Origin: Pseudomonas wuhanensis
Lineage (GTDB): Bacteria > Pseudomonadota > Gammaproteobacteria > Pseudomonadales > Pseudomonadaceae
Assembly: GCF_030687395.1 (NCBI RefSeq)
Contig: NZ_CP117430.1
Span: forward strand, 2,542,001-2,606,000
Direction: 5' to 3'
DNA: 64,000 nt
In this document: one piece after another, positions 35,366 to 45,262 of the stretch
Position numbering within the stretch: the first letter of the stretch is position 1
Layout: each line of letters opens with the position of its first letter
The notes under the pieces: generated by a model
Databases searched by the model: none
What the model saw: the letters and a program-made list of their open reading frames with translations, nothing else
What the model was told of the DNA's origin: nothing
Translations under genes and position numbers: made by a program

Positions 35366-36000
35366 CCGCACTCATCCGAGGCCTCGGCCTGCTGGCGTTG
35401 CTGCTGGGGACTCGCACCTTTGCCAGCGAAGCCCCGGCGCTCGACCTGCAGCAATCCCAGGTATTCCGCGCCTGGTTCGTGCGCATCGCCCAGGAACAAC
35501 TGACCCAAGGCCCGAGCCCGCGCTGGTATCAGCAGGACTGCGCCGGGCTGGTGCGGTTTGCCGCCAACGAAGCGCTGAAAGTCCATGACGACAAATGGCT
35601 GCGCAGCAATGGCCTGTCCAATCGCTACCTGCCGCCGGAACTGCAACTGAGCGACGCCCAACGCGGCCTTGCCCAGCAATGGCAGCAGGGCGGCGGCAAA
35701 GTCGGGCCTTACGTCAACGCGATCAAATTGATTCAGTTCAACAGTCATCTGATCGGCCGCGATCTGGCCCAGGCCCGGCCCGGCGACCTGATGTTTTTCG
35801 ATCAGGGCGACGACCAGCACCTGATGATCTGGATGGGCCGCTTCATCGCCTATCACACCGGCACCACCACCCCCACTGACAACGGCATGCGCTCCGCAAG
35901 CCTGCAACAACTCATGACATGGAAGGACACCCGATGGATACCCGACGCAGCCAACCCCAACTTCATCGGCGTCTATCGACTGAACTTCCTCTCCCAATGA
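35362..36000 (+). CDS. magC: MagC/YfaT-like DUF1175 protein
   Basis: A 212-residue protein starting at GTG 35362, which overlaps the magB stop. A signal peptide ([20 protein letters not shown]) precedes the domain. [42 protein letters not shown] and FIAYHTG give Cys...His...acid spacing like NlpC/P60-type cysteine peptidases, to which DUF1175 looks related. If so, it would cleave peptidoglycan stem peptides or a partner protein. Its stop overlaps the macroglobulin start (ATGA). Confidence 0.85.
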   Translation: MTALIRGLGLLALLLGTRTFASEAPALDLQQSQVFRAWFVRIAQEQLTQGPSPRWYQQDCAGLVRFAANEALKVHDDKWLRSNGLSNRYLPPELQLSDAQRGLAQQWQQGGGKVGPYVNAIKLIQFNSHLIGRDLAQARPGDLMFFDQGDDQHLMIWMGRFIAYHTGTTTPTDNGMRSASLQQLMTWKDTRWIPDAANPNFIGVYRLNFLSQ

Positions 36001-39000
36001 TCGGTGCCCGCATGCTGCGCATTTGCTCTCGAATTCCATTGTTGTTGGCGTTGGTGCTGCCCTTGTCGGCGGTGAATGCCGAAGACACCGTCGAGCCGAG
36101 CGGCTACACGCCGGTGGCCGGTGAGAGTTTTTTCCTGCTGGCCGACAGCAGTTTCGCCAGCGACGAACAGGCGATGGTTCGTCTCGAAGCGCCGGGCCGC
36201 GATTACCGCCGGTTCCGCATGGAGCCTTATGGCGGCGCCGACATTCGGGTGTATCGAATCGACAAGCCGCTGGATTTCCTCAAGCGCCAGAAGAACCTGC
36301 ACCGCGTGGTCAGCGACGGCCAGTTCAAGGGCGAAGGCCTGTCGAACACCCTCGCGTACCTGTGGGACAACTGGTACCGCAAATCCCGTCGGGTGATGCA
36401 GCGGGCGTTTTCCTACGAGTCGCGCAAACAAGTCACCGAGGAAGTTCCGGAACTGAAAATGGGCACCGCCATCTCCGCGCCAACGCCCTACGACGCTCAG
36501 CCGCAATTCGCGTTGATTCCGGGCTTGCCGGTGGTCAGTCAATTCCGTTATCCGCTGTGGCAAGCCAAACCGATCCAGCCGCCTGTGGGCGTGAACCTGG
36601 CCGGTTCTTCCAGCGAGTTCGTCAGTGTTTCGCCGGGCAACGTGTACATCCCGTTGGGCAACCTGAAGCCGGGCCTGTATCTGGTGGAAGCGCTGATCGG
36701 CAAGTACCGCGCGACCACCATGGTTTTCGTCTCCAACACCGTGGCCGTGAGCAAGATTGCCGGCGATGAATTGCTGGTGTGGGCCGCGCGCAAACACGAA
36801 GGCAGTTCGGTGCCCAAGGTCAATGTGCTGTGGACCGACGGCCTGGGTGTGATGAGCAGTGGCGCTACTGACGCCGATGGTTTGCTGCGTCTGAAACACG
36901 TCAGCCCGGAGCGTTCGTTCGTGATTGGCGAGGACGAAGAGGGCGGGGTGTTCGTCTCCGAGAACTTCTATTACGACAGCGAAATCTACGACACCAAACT
37001 CTATGCGTTCACCGACCGGCCGCTGTATCGGCCGGGGGATTGGGTGTCGCTGAAAATCGTCGGCCGCGAGTTCAAGAATGCACGGGATTCCGTGGCACCG
37101 ACCGCTGCCGACGTCAATGTGACCGTGCTCGATGCCACGGGCACGGCGCTGCAATCGTTGGCACTGAAACTCGATTCCAAGGCCGGCACCCAAGGCCGTT
37201 TCCAGTTGCCGGACAACGCGGTGGCGGGCGGTTATGAATTGCGTTTCAGCTACAAGGATCAGGCCTACAGCAGTGCTTTTCGTGTCGCTGAATACATCAA
37301 GCCGCACTTCGAGATTTCCCTGAACCTGGCCAAGCAGGATTACCGCACCGGCGAAGCGGTGAAGGGCAGTCTGGTGTTGCTGTACCCGGATGGCAAACCG
37401 GTGGCCAACGCCAAGTTGAGCCTGAGCCTGCGCGCCCAACAATTGTCGATGGTCGATAACGAGCTGCAATACCTCGGGCAATTCCCGGTGGAACTGACCA
37501 GCGCCGAACTGACCACCGACGCCAAGGGCAACGCGAGCCTCGATCTGCCCGCCGCCGAGAAACCGAGCCGCTACATGCTCACCGTGTTCGCCAGCGATGG
37601 CGCGGCGTATCGGGTCAAGACCACCAAGGAAATCCTCATCGACCGTGGCGCCGCCAGTTTCCGCTTGAGCGCGCCGCAGCGGTTCAGCGCGGTGGGCGGC
37701 AAGGTTGCATTCAGCTATGCCAACGAAGGTGGCAGCGAGCAGAGCAAAGCGGTCAACCCGAGCAGCTACAGTTGGGTGCGACTCGAAGATCAAACCACTG
37801 GCGAAGGTAAACTCGCCGCCAAAGATAAAGGCTTCACCCTGGCCTTCGACCGTCCGGGCACTTACAACCTGACGCTGAAGGATGATCACGGCCGCGTACT
37901 TGGCGCGACCGGTCATTCGGTCACCGGCGATGGCGTCAAAGCCGTGCCCGGCACTGTGGAAATTGTCCTCGATAAACCCGAGTACAAGGCCGGCGACGAA
38001 GCCCTCGCGTTGATCACTTTCCCCGAGCCGATCATCGATGCGCTGTTGTCGCTGGAACGCGACAAGGTCGAGGCCACGGCGCTGCTGTCCAAGGGCAGCG
38101 ACTGGCTGAAGATGGAAAAACTCAGCGACACCCAATACCGCGCACGCATCCTAGTGAAGGACAACTTCGCGCCGAACCTGACCTTCTCCGTGCTCTACAC
38201 CAAGGGCGGCCAATACAGCTTCCAGAACGCCGGGATCAAAGTTGTCGCACCCCAGATCGATGTGGCGATCAGCACCGATAAAGAGGCGTATCAGCCGGGC
38301 GATACGGTGTCCGTGGACCTCACGACGCAGTTCGCCGGCAAGCCGATTCCCGCGCACCTGACGGTCAGCGTGGTTGATGAAATGGTCTACGCGCTGCAAC
38401 CGGAAGTCGCGCCTACCATCGACCAGTTCTTCTATCACCCACGCCGCAACAACGTGCGCACCAGCGCCAGTTTGTCGTTTATCAGCTACGACGTGGCACT
38501 GCCGGGCAGCCCAGGCGCACCGGGCAAAGCCAACCGCAGCGAGCGGGGCGTGAAAGTGCTGGAGCGGCCACGTCGCGAAGACGTCGACACCGCCGCGTGG
38601 CAGCCTGAATTGATCACCGATGCGAATGGCAAAACCCGCTTCACTTTCAAAATGCCGGACTCGCTGACTCGCTGGCGCATCACCGCCCGCGCCATCGCCG
38701 ATGACGGCCAGGTCGGGCAGAAGAAGCAATTCGTGCGCTCGGAAAAACCGCTGTACCTGAAGTGGAGTGGCCCGACGAAATTCCGCAACAGCGACAAACC
38801 GGATCTCGGTGTGTTCGCGTTCAGTCAGGCCGAGAAACCGGTCAAGGCTGAGCTGGTGATTCATTACGCGGGCGCCGAACAACGGGTGCCGGTCACGTTG
38901 AACAACGGCATCAACTACCTCGCATTGCCGGCGTTCACCGTGGCCAATGGCGAGTGGACCGCCGAGCTGGTGCAGGACGGTAAAACTGCTGACGCCCTGG

Positions 39001-40571
39001 CCGTGCGCCTGACCGCGACCGGCGAAGGCTGGCAGGTGACTCAGAGCCAAAGCCTGGACGTGGCCAGCGGTGATACGCCGCTGACCTTGCCGGCAGACGC
39101 CACGGATATTCGCCTGCGTCTGGATGACAGCCCGCAAGCGCTGTTCCGTTCGGCACTTGATGATCTGCTGAGCTATCCGTACGGCGGCGTCGAACAAACC
39201 GCCAGCCGTCTGCTGCCGCTGAGCATCGCCTATCCAACGCTGTCGTCGAATCCACAGATCCGCGATCGCTTGCGTTTGATCATGCAGAACAGTCGTCTGC
39301 GACTGGTGCAAATGGCCGGCCCATCGGCGAGCTTCACCTGGTGGGGCTACGACGGTGAGCCGGATGCGTTCCTGACCGCGTATGCCTATTACGCCGATTG
39401 GCACGCCAGCAAAGCGCTGGAACTGAGCCTGCCGCCGGAGCATTGGCAGCGGGTGCTGGAGGTGTACGCAAAACAAGCGCAGAACACGCCGCTGTTGCAG
39501 CGGGCGTTGATTCTGTCGTTTGCCAAGCAGATGCAATTGCCGGTGAACACGCTGCTCAGTGGTTTGATCGACGACTTGGTGAAAGCCGGCGAAGGCCATG
39601 CGGCGAGCGTGATGGACGATGGCGCAGAGAGCCTGGTCATGAGCGATCCGGATTCGGCGTTGGGGCTGGCCAGCGCTCGGGTGCTGACCGCGTCTTTGGC
39701 GCGTCAGGCCAAGGTCAATCTGCCGTCGGCGTTCAATGGTCAATTGGAAGTTGCGCAACAACAAGTGGCCGCCAGCTCTCAACCGTTTGTCGAAGCGCTG
39801 AACCTGTCGCTGCAAGCCTTCGATCAGGCTCACGCTCAAGCGTTGTTGCAACGCCTGTTGCCACAGCAATCGACCCTGGAACGCGCCTTGGCGCTGACCT
39901 GGCTGCAACGCAGCATCGAGCAGGCCTCGCCGACCATCGCGCTGGCACCGGGTGAAGGGTGGAAGAAACAACACAGTGCTACCGGTGAGATGTATTGGAC
40001 GTGGCAGGGTGCTGCGCCCGTGCCGGCAGTGTTGTCGCTGACCGGGGAGCAAGAACGTCCGCTTCGTGCCGCGTTGAGCTTCCAGAGCAAGCAACCGCCG
40101 GTGAACCCGATGGCCGTGACCATCACTCGTCGTCTGTCGCGTCTGGTGCCGGGTGACGAAGCGTTCGAATTCAAACTCGAAGCGGTCGGCAGCAAACCGT
40201 TGTCCAGCGACAGCCTGTATCTGGACGAAGTGATCATCACCAGCAAGGCCGCGAAACCGCTGCGCTACGGCATGCTCGAAGTGCCGCTGCCACCGGGCGC
40301 GGACGTCGAGCGCACCACGTGGGGCATCAAGCTGATGGGCAAGGCCGGCACCGAGCCGACTGCGCTGGAGAAGGCCCGTTTCGAACCGGGGCAACTGGCT
40401 TACGCGATCCCGGTGGATGCCTTGAGCGGTGAATTGCGCCTGCGTCATCTGGTGCGCTTCTCGCAAAAGGGTCAGTTCAATCTGCCGCCGGTGCGTTTCA
40501 CGCAGGTCTATGCACCACAGCATCAGGCCCAGGAACAGAAGCCGGCGCTCGGTCAGGTCACGGTCCACTGA
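35997..40571 (+). CDS. magD: MagD/YfaS-type bacterial alpha-2-macroglobulin, thioester-less
   Basis: A 1524-residue periplasmic protein from ATG 35997, with signal peptide [19 protein letters not shown]-type beta domains fill the first two thirds ([52 protein letters not shown]). [27 protein letters not shown] is the conserved MG7-MG8 segment. At the thioester position the sequence is [13 protein letters not shown] (Gly-Val-Glu-Gln, 1064-1067) in place of C-G-E-Q, so no thioester can form, as in MagD and YfaS. It would trap or restrain proteases by the bait mechanism, in complex with the other operon products. Confidence 0.93.
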   Translation: MIGARMLRICSRIPLLLALVLPLSAVNAEDTVEPSGYTPVAGESFFLLADSSFASDEQAMVRLEAPGRDYRRFRMEPYGGADIRVYRIDKPLDFLKRQKNLHRVVSDGQFKGEGLSNTLAYLWDNWYRKSRRVMQRAFSYESRKQVTEEVPELKMGTAISAPTPYDAQPQFALIPGLPVVSQFRYPLWQAKPIQPPVGVNLAGSSSEFVSVSPGNVYIPLGNLKPGLYLVEALIGKYRATTMVFVSNTVAVSKIAGDELLVWAARKHEGSSVPKVNVLWTDGLGVMSSGATDADGLLRLKHVSPERSFVIGEDEEGGVFVSENFYYDSEIYDTKLYAFTDRPLYRPGDWVSLKIVGREFKNARDSVAPTAADVNVTVLDATGTALQSLALKLDSKAGTQGRFQLPDNAVAGGYELRFSYKDQAYSSAFRVAEYIKPHFEISLNLAKQDYRTGEAVKGSLVLLYPDGKPVANAKLSLSLRAQQLSMVDNELQYLGQFPVELTSAELTTDAKGNASLDLPAAEKPSRYMLTVFASDGAAYRVKTTKEILIDRGAASFRLSAPQRFSAVGGKVAFSYANEGGSEQSKAVNPSSYSWVRLEDQTTGEGKLAAKDKGFTLAFDRPGTYNLTLKDDHGRVLGATGHSVTGDGVKAVPGTVEIVLDKPEYKAGDEALALITFPEPIIDALLSLERDKVEATALLSKGSDWLKMEKLSDTQYRARILVKDNFAPNLTFSVLYTKGGQYSFQNAGIKVVAPQIDVAISTDKEAYQPGDTVSVDLTTQFAGKPIPAHLTVSVVDEMVYALQPEVAPTIDQFFYHPRRNNVRTSASLSFISYDVALPGSPGAPGKANRSERGVKVLERPRREDVDTAAWQPELITDANGKTRFTFKMPDSLTRWRITARAIADDGQVGQKKQFVRSEKPLYLKWSGPTKFRNSDKPDLGVFAFSQAEKPVKAELVIHYAGAEQRVPVTLNNGINYLALPAFTVANGEWTAELVQDGKTADALAVRLTATGEGWQVTQSQSLDVASGDTPLTLPADATDIRLRLDDSPQALFRSALDDLLSYPYGGVEQTASRLLPLSIAYPTLSSNPQIRDRLRLIMQNSRLRLVQMAGPSASFTWWGYDGEPDAFLTAYAYYADWHASKALELSLPPEHWQRVLEVYAKQAQNTPLLQRALILSFAKQMQLPVNTLLSGLIDDLVKAGEGHAASVMDDGAESLVMSDPDSALGLASARVLTASLARQAKVNLPSAFNGQLEVAQQQVAASSQPFVEALNLSLQAFDQAHAQALLQRLLPQQSTLERALALTWLQRSIEQASPTIALAPGEGWKKQHSATGEMYWTWQGAAPVPAVLSLTGEQERPLRAALSFQSKQPPVNPMAVTITRRLSRLVPGDEAFEFKLEAVGSKPLSSDSLYLDEVIITSKAAKPLRYGMLEVPLPPGADVERTTWGIKLMGKAGTEPTALEKARFEPGQLAYAIPVDALSGELRLRHLVRFSQKGQFNLPPVRFTQVYAPQHQAQEQKPALGQVTVH

Positions 40572-40572
40572 C

Positions 40573-42192
40573 ATGACCCGGCGTTTGGTCTGGTTACTGC
40601 TGTGCTTGATGCCTGCGCTGGCGACAGCGCAGGACGAGCCGTTGCACCTGGGCTTCAAAGGTGAATGGCTTGCGTTGAGCCAGACGCAGGTGATCTCGCG
40701 TGAGCCATTGCCTGCTGATGTGCAGACGCCACTGGGTAGTGTGTGGAAGCTGTTTGTCTACGGCTGGCTGGTGGATACCGGCGCGCATGAACCGGCGTAT
40801 GAGTGTCGCGGGCAATCGAAGGAAGAAGTGTATTGCTGCACGGCGGGCGGCAGGATTGAGCGCGATCAGGCATTGGTGAAGTCTTGCGGGTTGTATTTCG
40901 AGCCTGCGCGTCTGGGCATTGCTGGCGCGCAATGGCGCGAGTATTGGCAGGCGAGACAAGCGCCGACGTGGTTGCTGGATTTGCCGTCGTTGCAACCGCA
41001 GGCCCGGGTTTCGGTGGCTGAGTTGTTGAAGGCATTGGCCGTGATGCCGGCGCAGGATCAGGCGCGCCGGGTGTTGCTCGATGTGGTGCTGAACGCTGCT
41101 GACGGTAACGTCGTGGGCGAACTCGGTGGTCGGTTGCGGGTGAAAACCTGGAGCTGGTTGGGGGATCAGGACCCTTCGTCGCGTCAGGGCGGATTTGCTG
41201 GCTGGACGGCGGACGGCACACCGATCTGGGCCGGTGGGCGCGGTACCAGTCAAATGGTCTTGCGCAATTACGGTCAGGCACTGGCGACGGTGTTGCCTTC
41301 GTCATGGCCCGCCGAGGCGGGGAAGTGCGTCGAGGTCGGTCTGTTCGCGCGTTATCCGCTGAAACGCGTGCTGTCGGGGGATCGCGTGATAACGCCCGGG
41401 CCCTTGCAAGGCGACTATCGCGTCGAGTTCGCCAATGGCAATCAACTCGATATCCATAGCGACGGCGAGTTGTTCTTGCTCAAAGACAAACTCGTCGCTC
41501 GCCTGGACCGCGAAGAATACGTCGCCCGTGTCCTGCAGCGCGAAGCCAGACCGGAACCCGCCGAAGCCGCCAAAGCCTTGAGCGTCGCGATCCGCACCTA
41601 CCTGCTGCAAAACGCCACCCGCAACGGCGACTGCCTGAGCATCGATGACAGCAGCAACCGACAGCGCGTCGCCCCACGCCCGGCCGCGACCGAGTCGCGC
41701 AACATCGCCGCGTGGACCAGCGACCTGGTCCTCGCCGGCAGCAACGTCACCTATCACTCTGACCAACCGGGGCCGGACAAACTCTCCTGGCAGCAAGCCG
41801 TCGAACAAGCCAATGCCGGCCAACGCTACGACGCCATTCTGCTGCACGCCTACCCACGCGCCAGCCTCAGCCGCTGGGACAATCCCGTGGCGTCCTGCGA
41901 AGCGCTGCCCGCCGCGCAAGACTGGCTGCAAAAACAACGTCGCGGCTGGCGTCCACGGCTGGAAAGCGAGGTTGGCTACAACGAAGTCAGCACCTTCGCC
42001 GTTTGCCGCCTGGCCTTCGGCCGTCCTTTCGTCGACCGCGAACGCCAGCGCATTTACGTGCGCGGCGTGCTGTCGCTGCAAGACCGCCTCGACCTGACCC
42101 ACGAATACCTGCACCTGGCCTTCGAAGCACACCCCAACGGCCAGGATGAAACCTACATCGAAGGGCTCGCCCGCCACCTCTTGCTGGAATAG
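40573..42192 (+). CDS. magE: MagE/YfaQ-like DUF2300 protein (SxxK + SpoIID-like)
   Basis: A 539-residue secreted protein starting one base after the macroglobulin stop; signal peptide RLVWLLLCLMPALATA. Three segments stand out. PLGSVWKLFVYGW (Ser56-x-x-Lys59) resembles the active-site tetrad of penicillin-binding proteins. REEYVARVLQREARPEPAEAAKALSVAIRTYLL, in the middle, is a good match to SpoIID peptidoglycan lytic domains. HEYLHLAFEAHPNGQDETYIEGLARH at the C-terminus is an H-E-x-x-H with a following Glu. Cysteines are frequent (CRGQSKEEVYCC). It probably works on peptidoglycan beside MagD. Confidence 0.82.
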   Translation: MTRRLVWLLLCLMPALATAQDEPLHLGFKGEWLALSQTQVISREPLPADVQTPLGSVWKLFVYGWLVDTGAHEPAYECRGQSKEEVYCCTAGGRIERDQALVKSCGLYFEPARLGIAGAQWREYWQARQAPTWLLDLPSLQPQARVSVAELLKALAVMPAQDQARRVLLDVVLNAADGNVVGELGGRLRVKTWSWLGDQDPSSRQGGFAGWTADGTPIWAGGRGTSQMVLRNYGQALATVLPSSWPAEAGKCVEVGLFARYPLKRVLSGDRVITPGPLQGDYRVEFANGNQLDIHSDGELFLLKDKLVARLDREEYVARVLQREARPEPAEAAKALSVAIRTYLLQNATRNGDCLSIDDSSNRQRVAPRPAATESRNIAAWTSDLVLAGSNVTYHSDQPGPDKLSWQQAVEQANAGQRYDAILLHAYPRASLSRWDNPVASCEALPAAQDWLQKQRRGWRPRLESEVGYNEVSTFAVCRLAFGRPFVDRERQRIYVRGVLSLQDRLDLTHEYLHLAFEAHPNGQDETYIEGLARHLLLE

Positions 42193-42195
42193 GCC

Positions 42196-43011
42196 ATGAA
42201 ACTCCGTTACCCACAGGTCCTCCTGTTCCTTTGTTCTTTTTGCGTATGGCCGACCACGTTCGCCGCCGATAGCGCGGTCAAACTCGACACGCCCGTCGGC
42301 GGCTGGCGCACGGGTGCGCCCGAAGGCGAAGGCGAAAACTTTCGTCAGACGGTTAATTACCCGGCGTCCTCGGTCAACACGCCGGTGGGGCAGGCCAATA
42401 CCGCTCGCATCACCGGCCAGATCAAATCCGCCCCGAAGGGCAATGAACCCGGCAAGCTGATCGTCAACGGCGTCAGCATGCCGCTGAAAATCGACCCCGC
42501 CGGCCGCTACGATCGCCCGTTCTCATTCCCCAACGGCAGCAACAGCGTTGAAGTCCGCAGCCCCGATGGTCAACAACGCCACCGCACCCAGTTCCTCAAC
42601 ACCAGCGGCGGCGCCACCCCGGCCAAGTTGCGGGTATTACTGGCCTGGGACAGCGACGGCACCGACCTCGACCTGCATGTCGTCACGCCTGACGGCGGCC
42701 ACATCTGGTACGGCGACCGCGTCGCGGCCAACGGCGGCGCACTCGACGTCGACGTCACCACCGGCTACGGCCCCGAAATCTTCGCCATGCCGGCGCCGAT
42801 CAAGGGGCAATACCTGGTGTACGTGAACTACTACGGTGGCGGGTATCGCAGTGATGATGAAGGGCAGGAAGAGGCACAGCAGCCGCTGACCACTGCGCAC
42901 ATCACGGTGATTACGGAAGAGGGGACACCGAACGAAAAGATGGAAACGTTCCTGGTGCCGATGCGGGCGGTGGGGGAGTTGACGTTGGTTAAGGGGTTTA
43001 GTTATCCGTGA
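42196..43011 (+). CDS. magF: MagF/YfaP-like DUF2135 periplasmic protein
   Basis: A 271-residue secreted protein, start ATG 42196 three bases after the magE stop, with signal peptide LLFLCSFCVWPTTFA. It shares with MagA the order PVGGWR, FPNGSNSVEVRSPDG, AWDSDGTDLDLHVVTPDGGH, GYGPEIFAM, GQYLVYVNYYGG and ETFLVPMRAVGEL. The two are clearly paralogues at opposite ends of the operon. The middle acidic loop (SDDEGQEEAQQ) differs. It is the last gene before a 23-base hairpin. Confidence 0.87.
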   Translation: MKLRYPQVLLFLCSFCVWPTTFAADSAVKLDTPVGGWRTGAPEGEGENFRQTVNYPASSVNTPVGQANTARITGQIKSAPKGNEPGKLIVNGVSMPLKIDPAGRYDRPFSFPNGSNSVEVRSPDGQQRHRTQFLNTSGGATPAKLRVLLAWDSDGTDLDLHVVTPDGGHIWYGDRVAANGGALDVDVTTGYGPEIFAMPAPIKGQYLVYVNYYGGGYRSDDEGQEEAQQPLTTAHITVITEEGTPNEKMETFLVPMRAVGELTLVKGFSYP

Positions 43012-43047
43012 GGGGGGCATTGTGACGGCAGTGCTGACACGATTGAA

Positions 43048-43070
43048 TTGGGCAGCAGGTTGCTGCCCAA
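43048..43070. terminator. Hairpin after the macroglobulin operon (weak terminator candidate)
   Basis: TTGGGCAGCA-GGT-TGCTGCCCAA is a perfect 10-bp stem with a 3-base loop, 37 bases after the magF stop. No run of T follows, so intrinsic termination would be weak; 3'-end protection of the mRNA is an alternative. Confidence 0.5.
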
Positions 43071-43178
43071 TACCGTGATCACAGTGGCACTGTTTCACGC
43101 CGAAACACTTCGTGATTTTTATTGTTTCAAGGTGAGGAGTACTAGAGAAGGTCGTCTACTAAACAGGAACGCCTTCAC

Positions 43179-44189
43179 GTGAATGACCTCAGCGCTACTG
43201 CACCGTCCGTTAGTGCAAGCTTTAACGAAATCACGCAACTGATCATCACTGCCCGGCAGCGAGCGGTGCAGGCAGTCAATACCGAGTTGATTGAACTGCA
43301 CTGGCAGGTCGGGGCTTACATCAGTCGGAAGATCGAAGCGGCGGAGTGGGGGGATGGAGTGGTCGCTCAATTGGCTACTCACCTCGCTCATACTCAGCCG
43401 GGATTGCGTGGTTTTACCAGAGCTAATCTCTTTCGCATGCGCAAGTTTTACGAGGCATACAGGCATGACCCAATTGTCGCAGCACTGCTGCGACAATTGC
43501 CCTGGACCCAAAACCTGATCATTCTCAACCAAAGCAAACATCCGGAAGAACGCGAGTTCTACCTGCGCATGGCGATTCAGGAGAAGTGGTCGAGCCGGGA
43601 GCTTGAACGCCAGTTCAAAGGCGCTCTGTTTGAGCGTAGCGTCATCAACCCCGCAAAAGTCTCGCCGTTGATGAGGCAAACGCATCCCGAAGCCTTGAGT
43701 GTGTTCAAGGACACCTACATGGTCGAATTTCTCGACTTGGCGCAAGGTCATGTCGAGGCCGATTTACATGGCGGGTTACTGCGCAGGCTCAGGGATTTTC
43801 TGATCGAGCTGGGGCGTGACTTTTGTTTCGTCGGTTCGCAGTATCCATTGCAGGTTGGTGGCCGCGACTTTGCGTTGGATCTGCTCTTCTTCCATCGTGG
43901 ACTCAATTGCCTGGTGGCGATTGAGCTCAAGGTCGGACGCTTCGAGCCAGAATACCTCGGCAAGCTGGACTTCTACCTTGAGGCTTTGGATCGCGATGTC
44001 CGCAAACCCCATGAAAACCCGGCGCTTGGTGTCTTGTTGTGCGCCAGCAAAGACGACGAAGTCGTCGAGTACGCCCTGAACCGTTCGCTTTCGCCAGCAT
44101 TGATCGCGGAATATCAGACTCAGCTGCCTGACAAGAAACTGTTGCAGGCCAAGTTGCATGAGTTTTATGCGCTGAATGCTGACGAGTAA
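43179..44189 (+). CDS. YhcG/DUF1016-family PDDEXK nuclease
   Basis: A 336-residue protein from GTG 43179. The N-terminal DUF1016 domain includes RQRAVQAVNTELIELHWQVGAYI and TRANLFRMRKFYEAY with TQNLIILNQSK. The C-terminal PDDEXK nuclease has FVGSQYPLQVGGRDFALDLLFFHRGLNCLVAIELKVGRF, with the acidic residue and the E-x-K of the active site, followed by FEPEYLGKLDFYLEALD. Members are DNA nucleases, sometimes found in defence or mobile contexts. No methylase or other defence gene is adjacent. Confidence 0.87.
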   Translation: MNDLSATAPSVSASFNEITQLIITARQRAVQAVNTELIELHWQVGAYISRKIEAAEWGDGVVAQLATHLAHTQPGLRGFTRANLFRMRKFYEAYRHDPIVAALLRQLPWTQNLIILNQSKHPEEREFYLRMAIQEKWSSRELERQFKGALFERSVINPAKVSPLMRQTHPEALSVFKDTYMVEFLDLAQGHVEADLHGGLLRRLRDFLIELGRDFCFVGSQYPLQVGGRDFALDLLFFHRGLNCLVAIELKVGRFEPEYLGKLDFYLEALDRDVRKPHENPALGVLLCASKDDEVVEYALNRSLSPALIAEYQTQLPDKKLLQAKLHEFYALNADE

Positions 44190-44214
44190 ACCAGCGGTTA
44201 TGTTTGAGGGGGTT

Positions 44215-44312
44215 CTTGGGGGCCTCTTCGCGAGCAAGCCCGCTCTCACCCCCAGTCTAATTCCTGCGCAAGACACAAGCGGGCTTGCTCGCGAAGAGGC
44301 CGGCCCATCCAA
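44215..44312. repeat. Pair of REP sequences in inverted orientation
   Basis: GGCCTCTTCGCGAGCAAGCC at about 44219-44238 and its inverse GGGCTTGCTCGCGAAGAGGC at about 44281-44300, with about 45 bases between. This is the Pseudomonas REP doublet (REPIN) layout, TCGCGAGCAAGCCCGCTC. The right half lies inside the 3' end of the minus-strand gene ending at 44246 and so encodes its last residues. Confidence 0.8.
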
Positions 44313-45262
44313 CACAAAACCCATTCACGCTTCGGCTGACTCTCTGCCACAGCCGTCTTCGATTTAGTGAACCGATAAAACAGATTGGGCTCACTCACAA
44401 CGTAAAGCTCGCCGTCGGCGTCCATGGTCATGCCTTCGGCTTGCGGTATGGTTTTTTCGAGATCATCCGTCAGGTGGAGCAGGGAACGGATGCTGACGAA
44501 GTTACCGTCCTGGTCGAGTTCGGTCAGGTTGGAAGACTGCTCGCTCAGTACCAGCAAGTGACCGGTCCTTGAATCGTAGTAGCCCTCGGAAAGATCCATG
44601 CCGAAGACGCTGCGGTCGATCCAGCTCGTCAAGTCCTTGATGCGCACCTGCAACGAGCCGTCAATGGAAGCCAGCATGCCGGTGACCGAATACAGTTGGC
44701 GCGGATCACGTTCCTTGATCGCAAAAATGCGATCATTGGCCGCATCATAGGCCACGCCTTCAAAGCCCTTGTTGTGTTCGCTCAGGTTGATTTCGATGGC
44801 GACAAACTGGGCATTTTCCACCTGAATGGGGCCGGCGCTGGCCGGCAAGGTGAGGACATACAGTCGCTGCAACACTTCATCGGCGATCACCACTCGCCCA
44901 TTACCCAAGTAAGCAATACCTTCGGTGTCCTGGAACCCGATCAGCGGATAACGTTCAAGCAGATCGCCGTTACGACTCAGCGCGACAATCTCCATGGAAG
45001 AACTATTGGTGATCCCCAGCAGACGATCCCGGTCCGGGTCATAGGTGATGCCGGACAAATCGGTGACGCTCGCAACAGGCTTGGCCTGGATCACGGCTTT
45101 ATAATCCGGCAGCCAGATATTTTTGTCGGGCGCCTGATTGCCATGCCAGCGGTTTTGCCAGTGCGCATACAGCTGCCGGTGGACCATGAAATGTGCGGAA
45201 ACCGCATAGGCGCCGAGCAGTACAACAATGAAAAATATTCCTGTTTTCCATCTCTTGCTCAT
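44246..45262 (-). CDS. SdiA-regulated-domain protein (beta-propeller-like)
   Basis: A 338-residue protein from ATG 45262, overlapping the previous gene as ATGA. An N-terminal membrane helix (GIFFIVVLLGAYAVSAHFMV) is followed by a six-bladed-type repeat domain: SVTDLSGITYDPDRDRLLGIT, GFQDTEGIAYLGNGRVVIADE, NKGFEGVAYDAANDRIFAIKE, IPQAEGMTMDADGELYVVSEPN. This is the SdiA-regulated/YjiK pattern. The last ~20 residues (MGRPLREQARL...) are read from an inserted REP sequence. It is the last gene of the envelope-glycan operon. Confidence 0.83.
   Translation of the reverse strand: MSKRWKTGIFFIVVLLGAYAVSAHFMVHRQLYAHWQNRWHGNQAPDKNIWLPDYKAVIQAKPVASVTDLSGITYDPDRDRLLGITNSSSMEIVALSRNGDLLERYPLIGFQDTEGIAYLGNGRVVIADEVLQRLYVLTLPASAGPIQVENAQFVAIEINLSEHNKGFEGVAYDAANDRIFAIKERDPRQLYSVTGMLASIDGSLQVRIKDLTSWIDRSVFGMDLSEGYYDSRTGHLLVLSEQSSNLTELDQDGNFVSIRSLLHLTDDLEKTIPQAEGMTMDADGELYVVSEPNLFYRFTKSKTAVAESQPKREWVLCWMGRPLREQARLCLAQELDWG

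Noticed and set aside
35973..38135. 720-codon antisense frame
   Set aside because: Same reason: a shadow of the macroglobulin coding sequence.
38151..40658. 835-codon open frame on the strand opposite the macroglobulin gene
   Set aside because: It mirrors the codon pattern of a G+C-rich gene. The sense frame is a full recognised protein, and the antisense product has no domain character and no ribosome site.
43048..43070. Strong rho-independent terminator after the macroglobulin operon
   Set aside because: The stem is perfect but no T run follows; kept only as a weak candidate.
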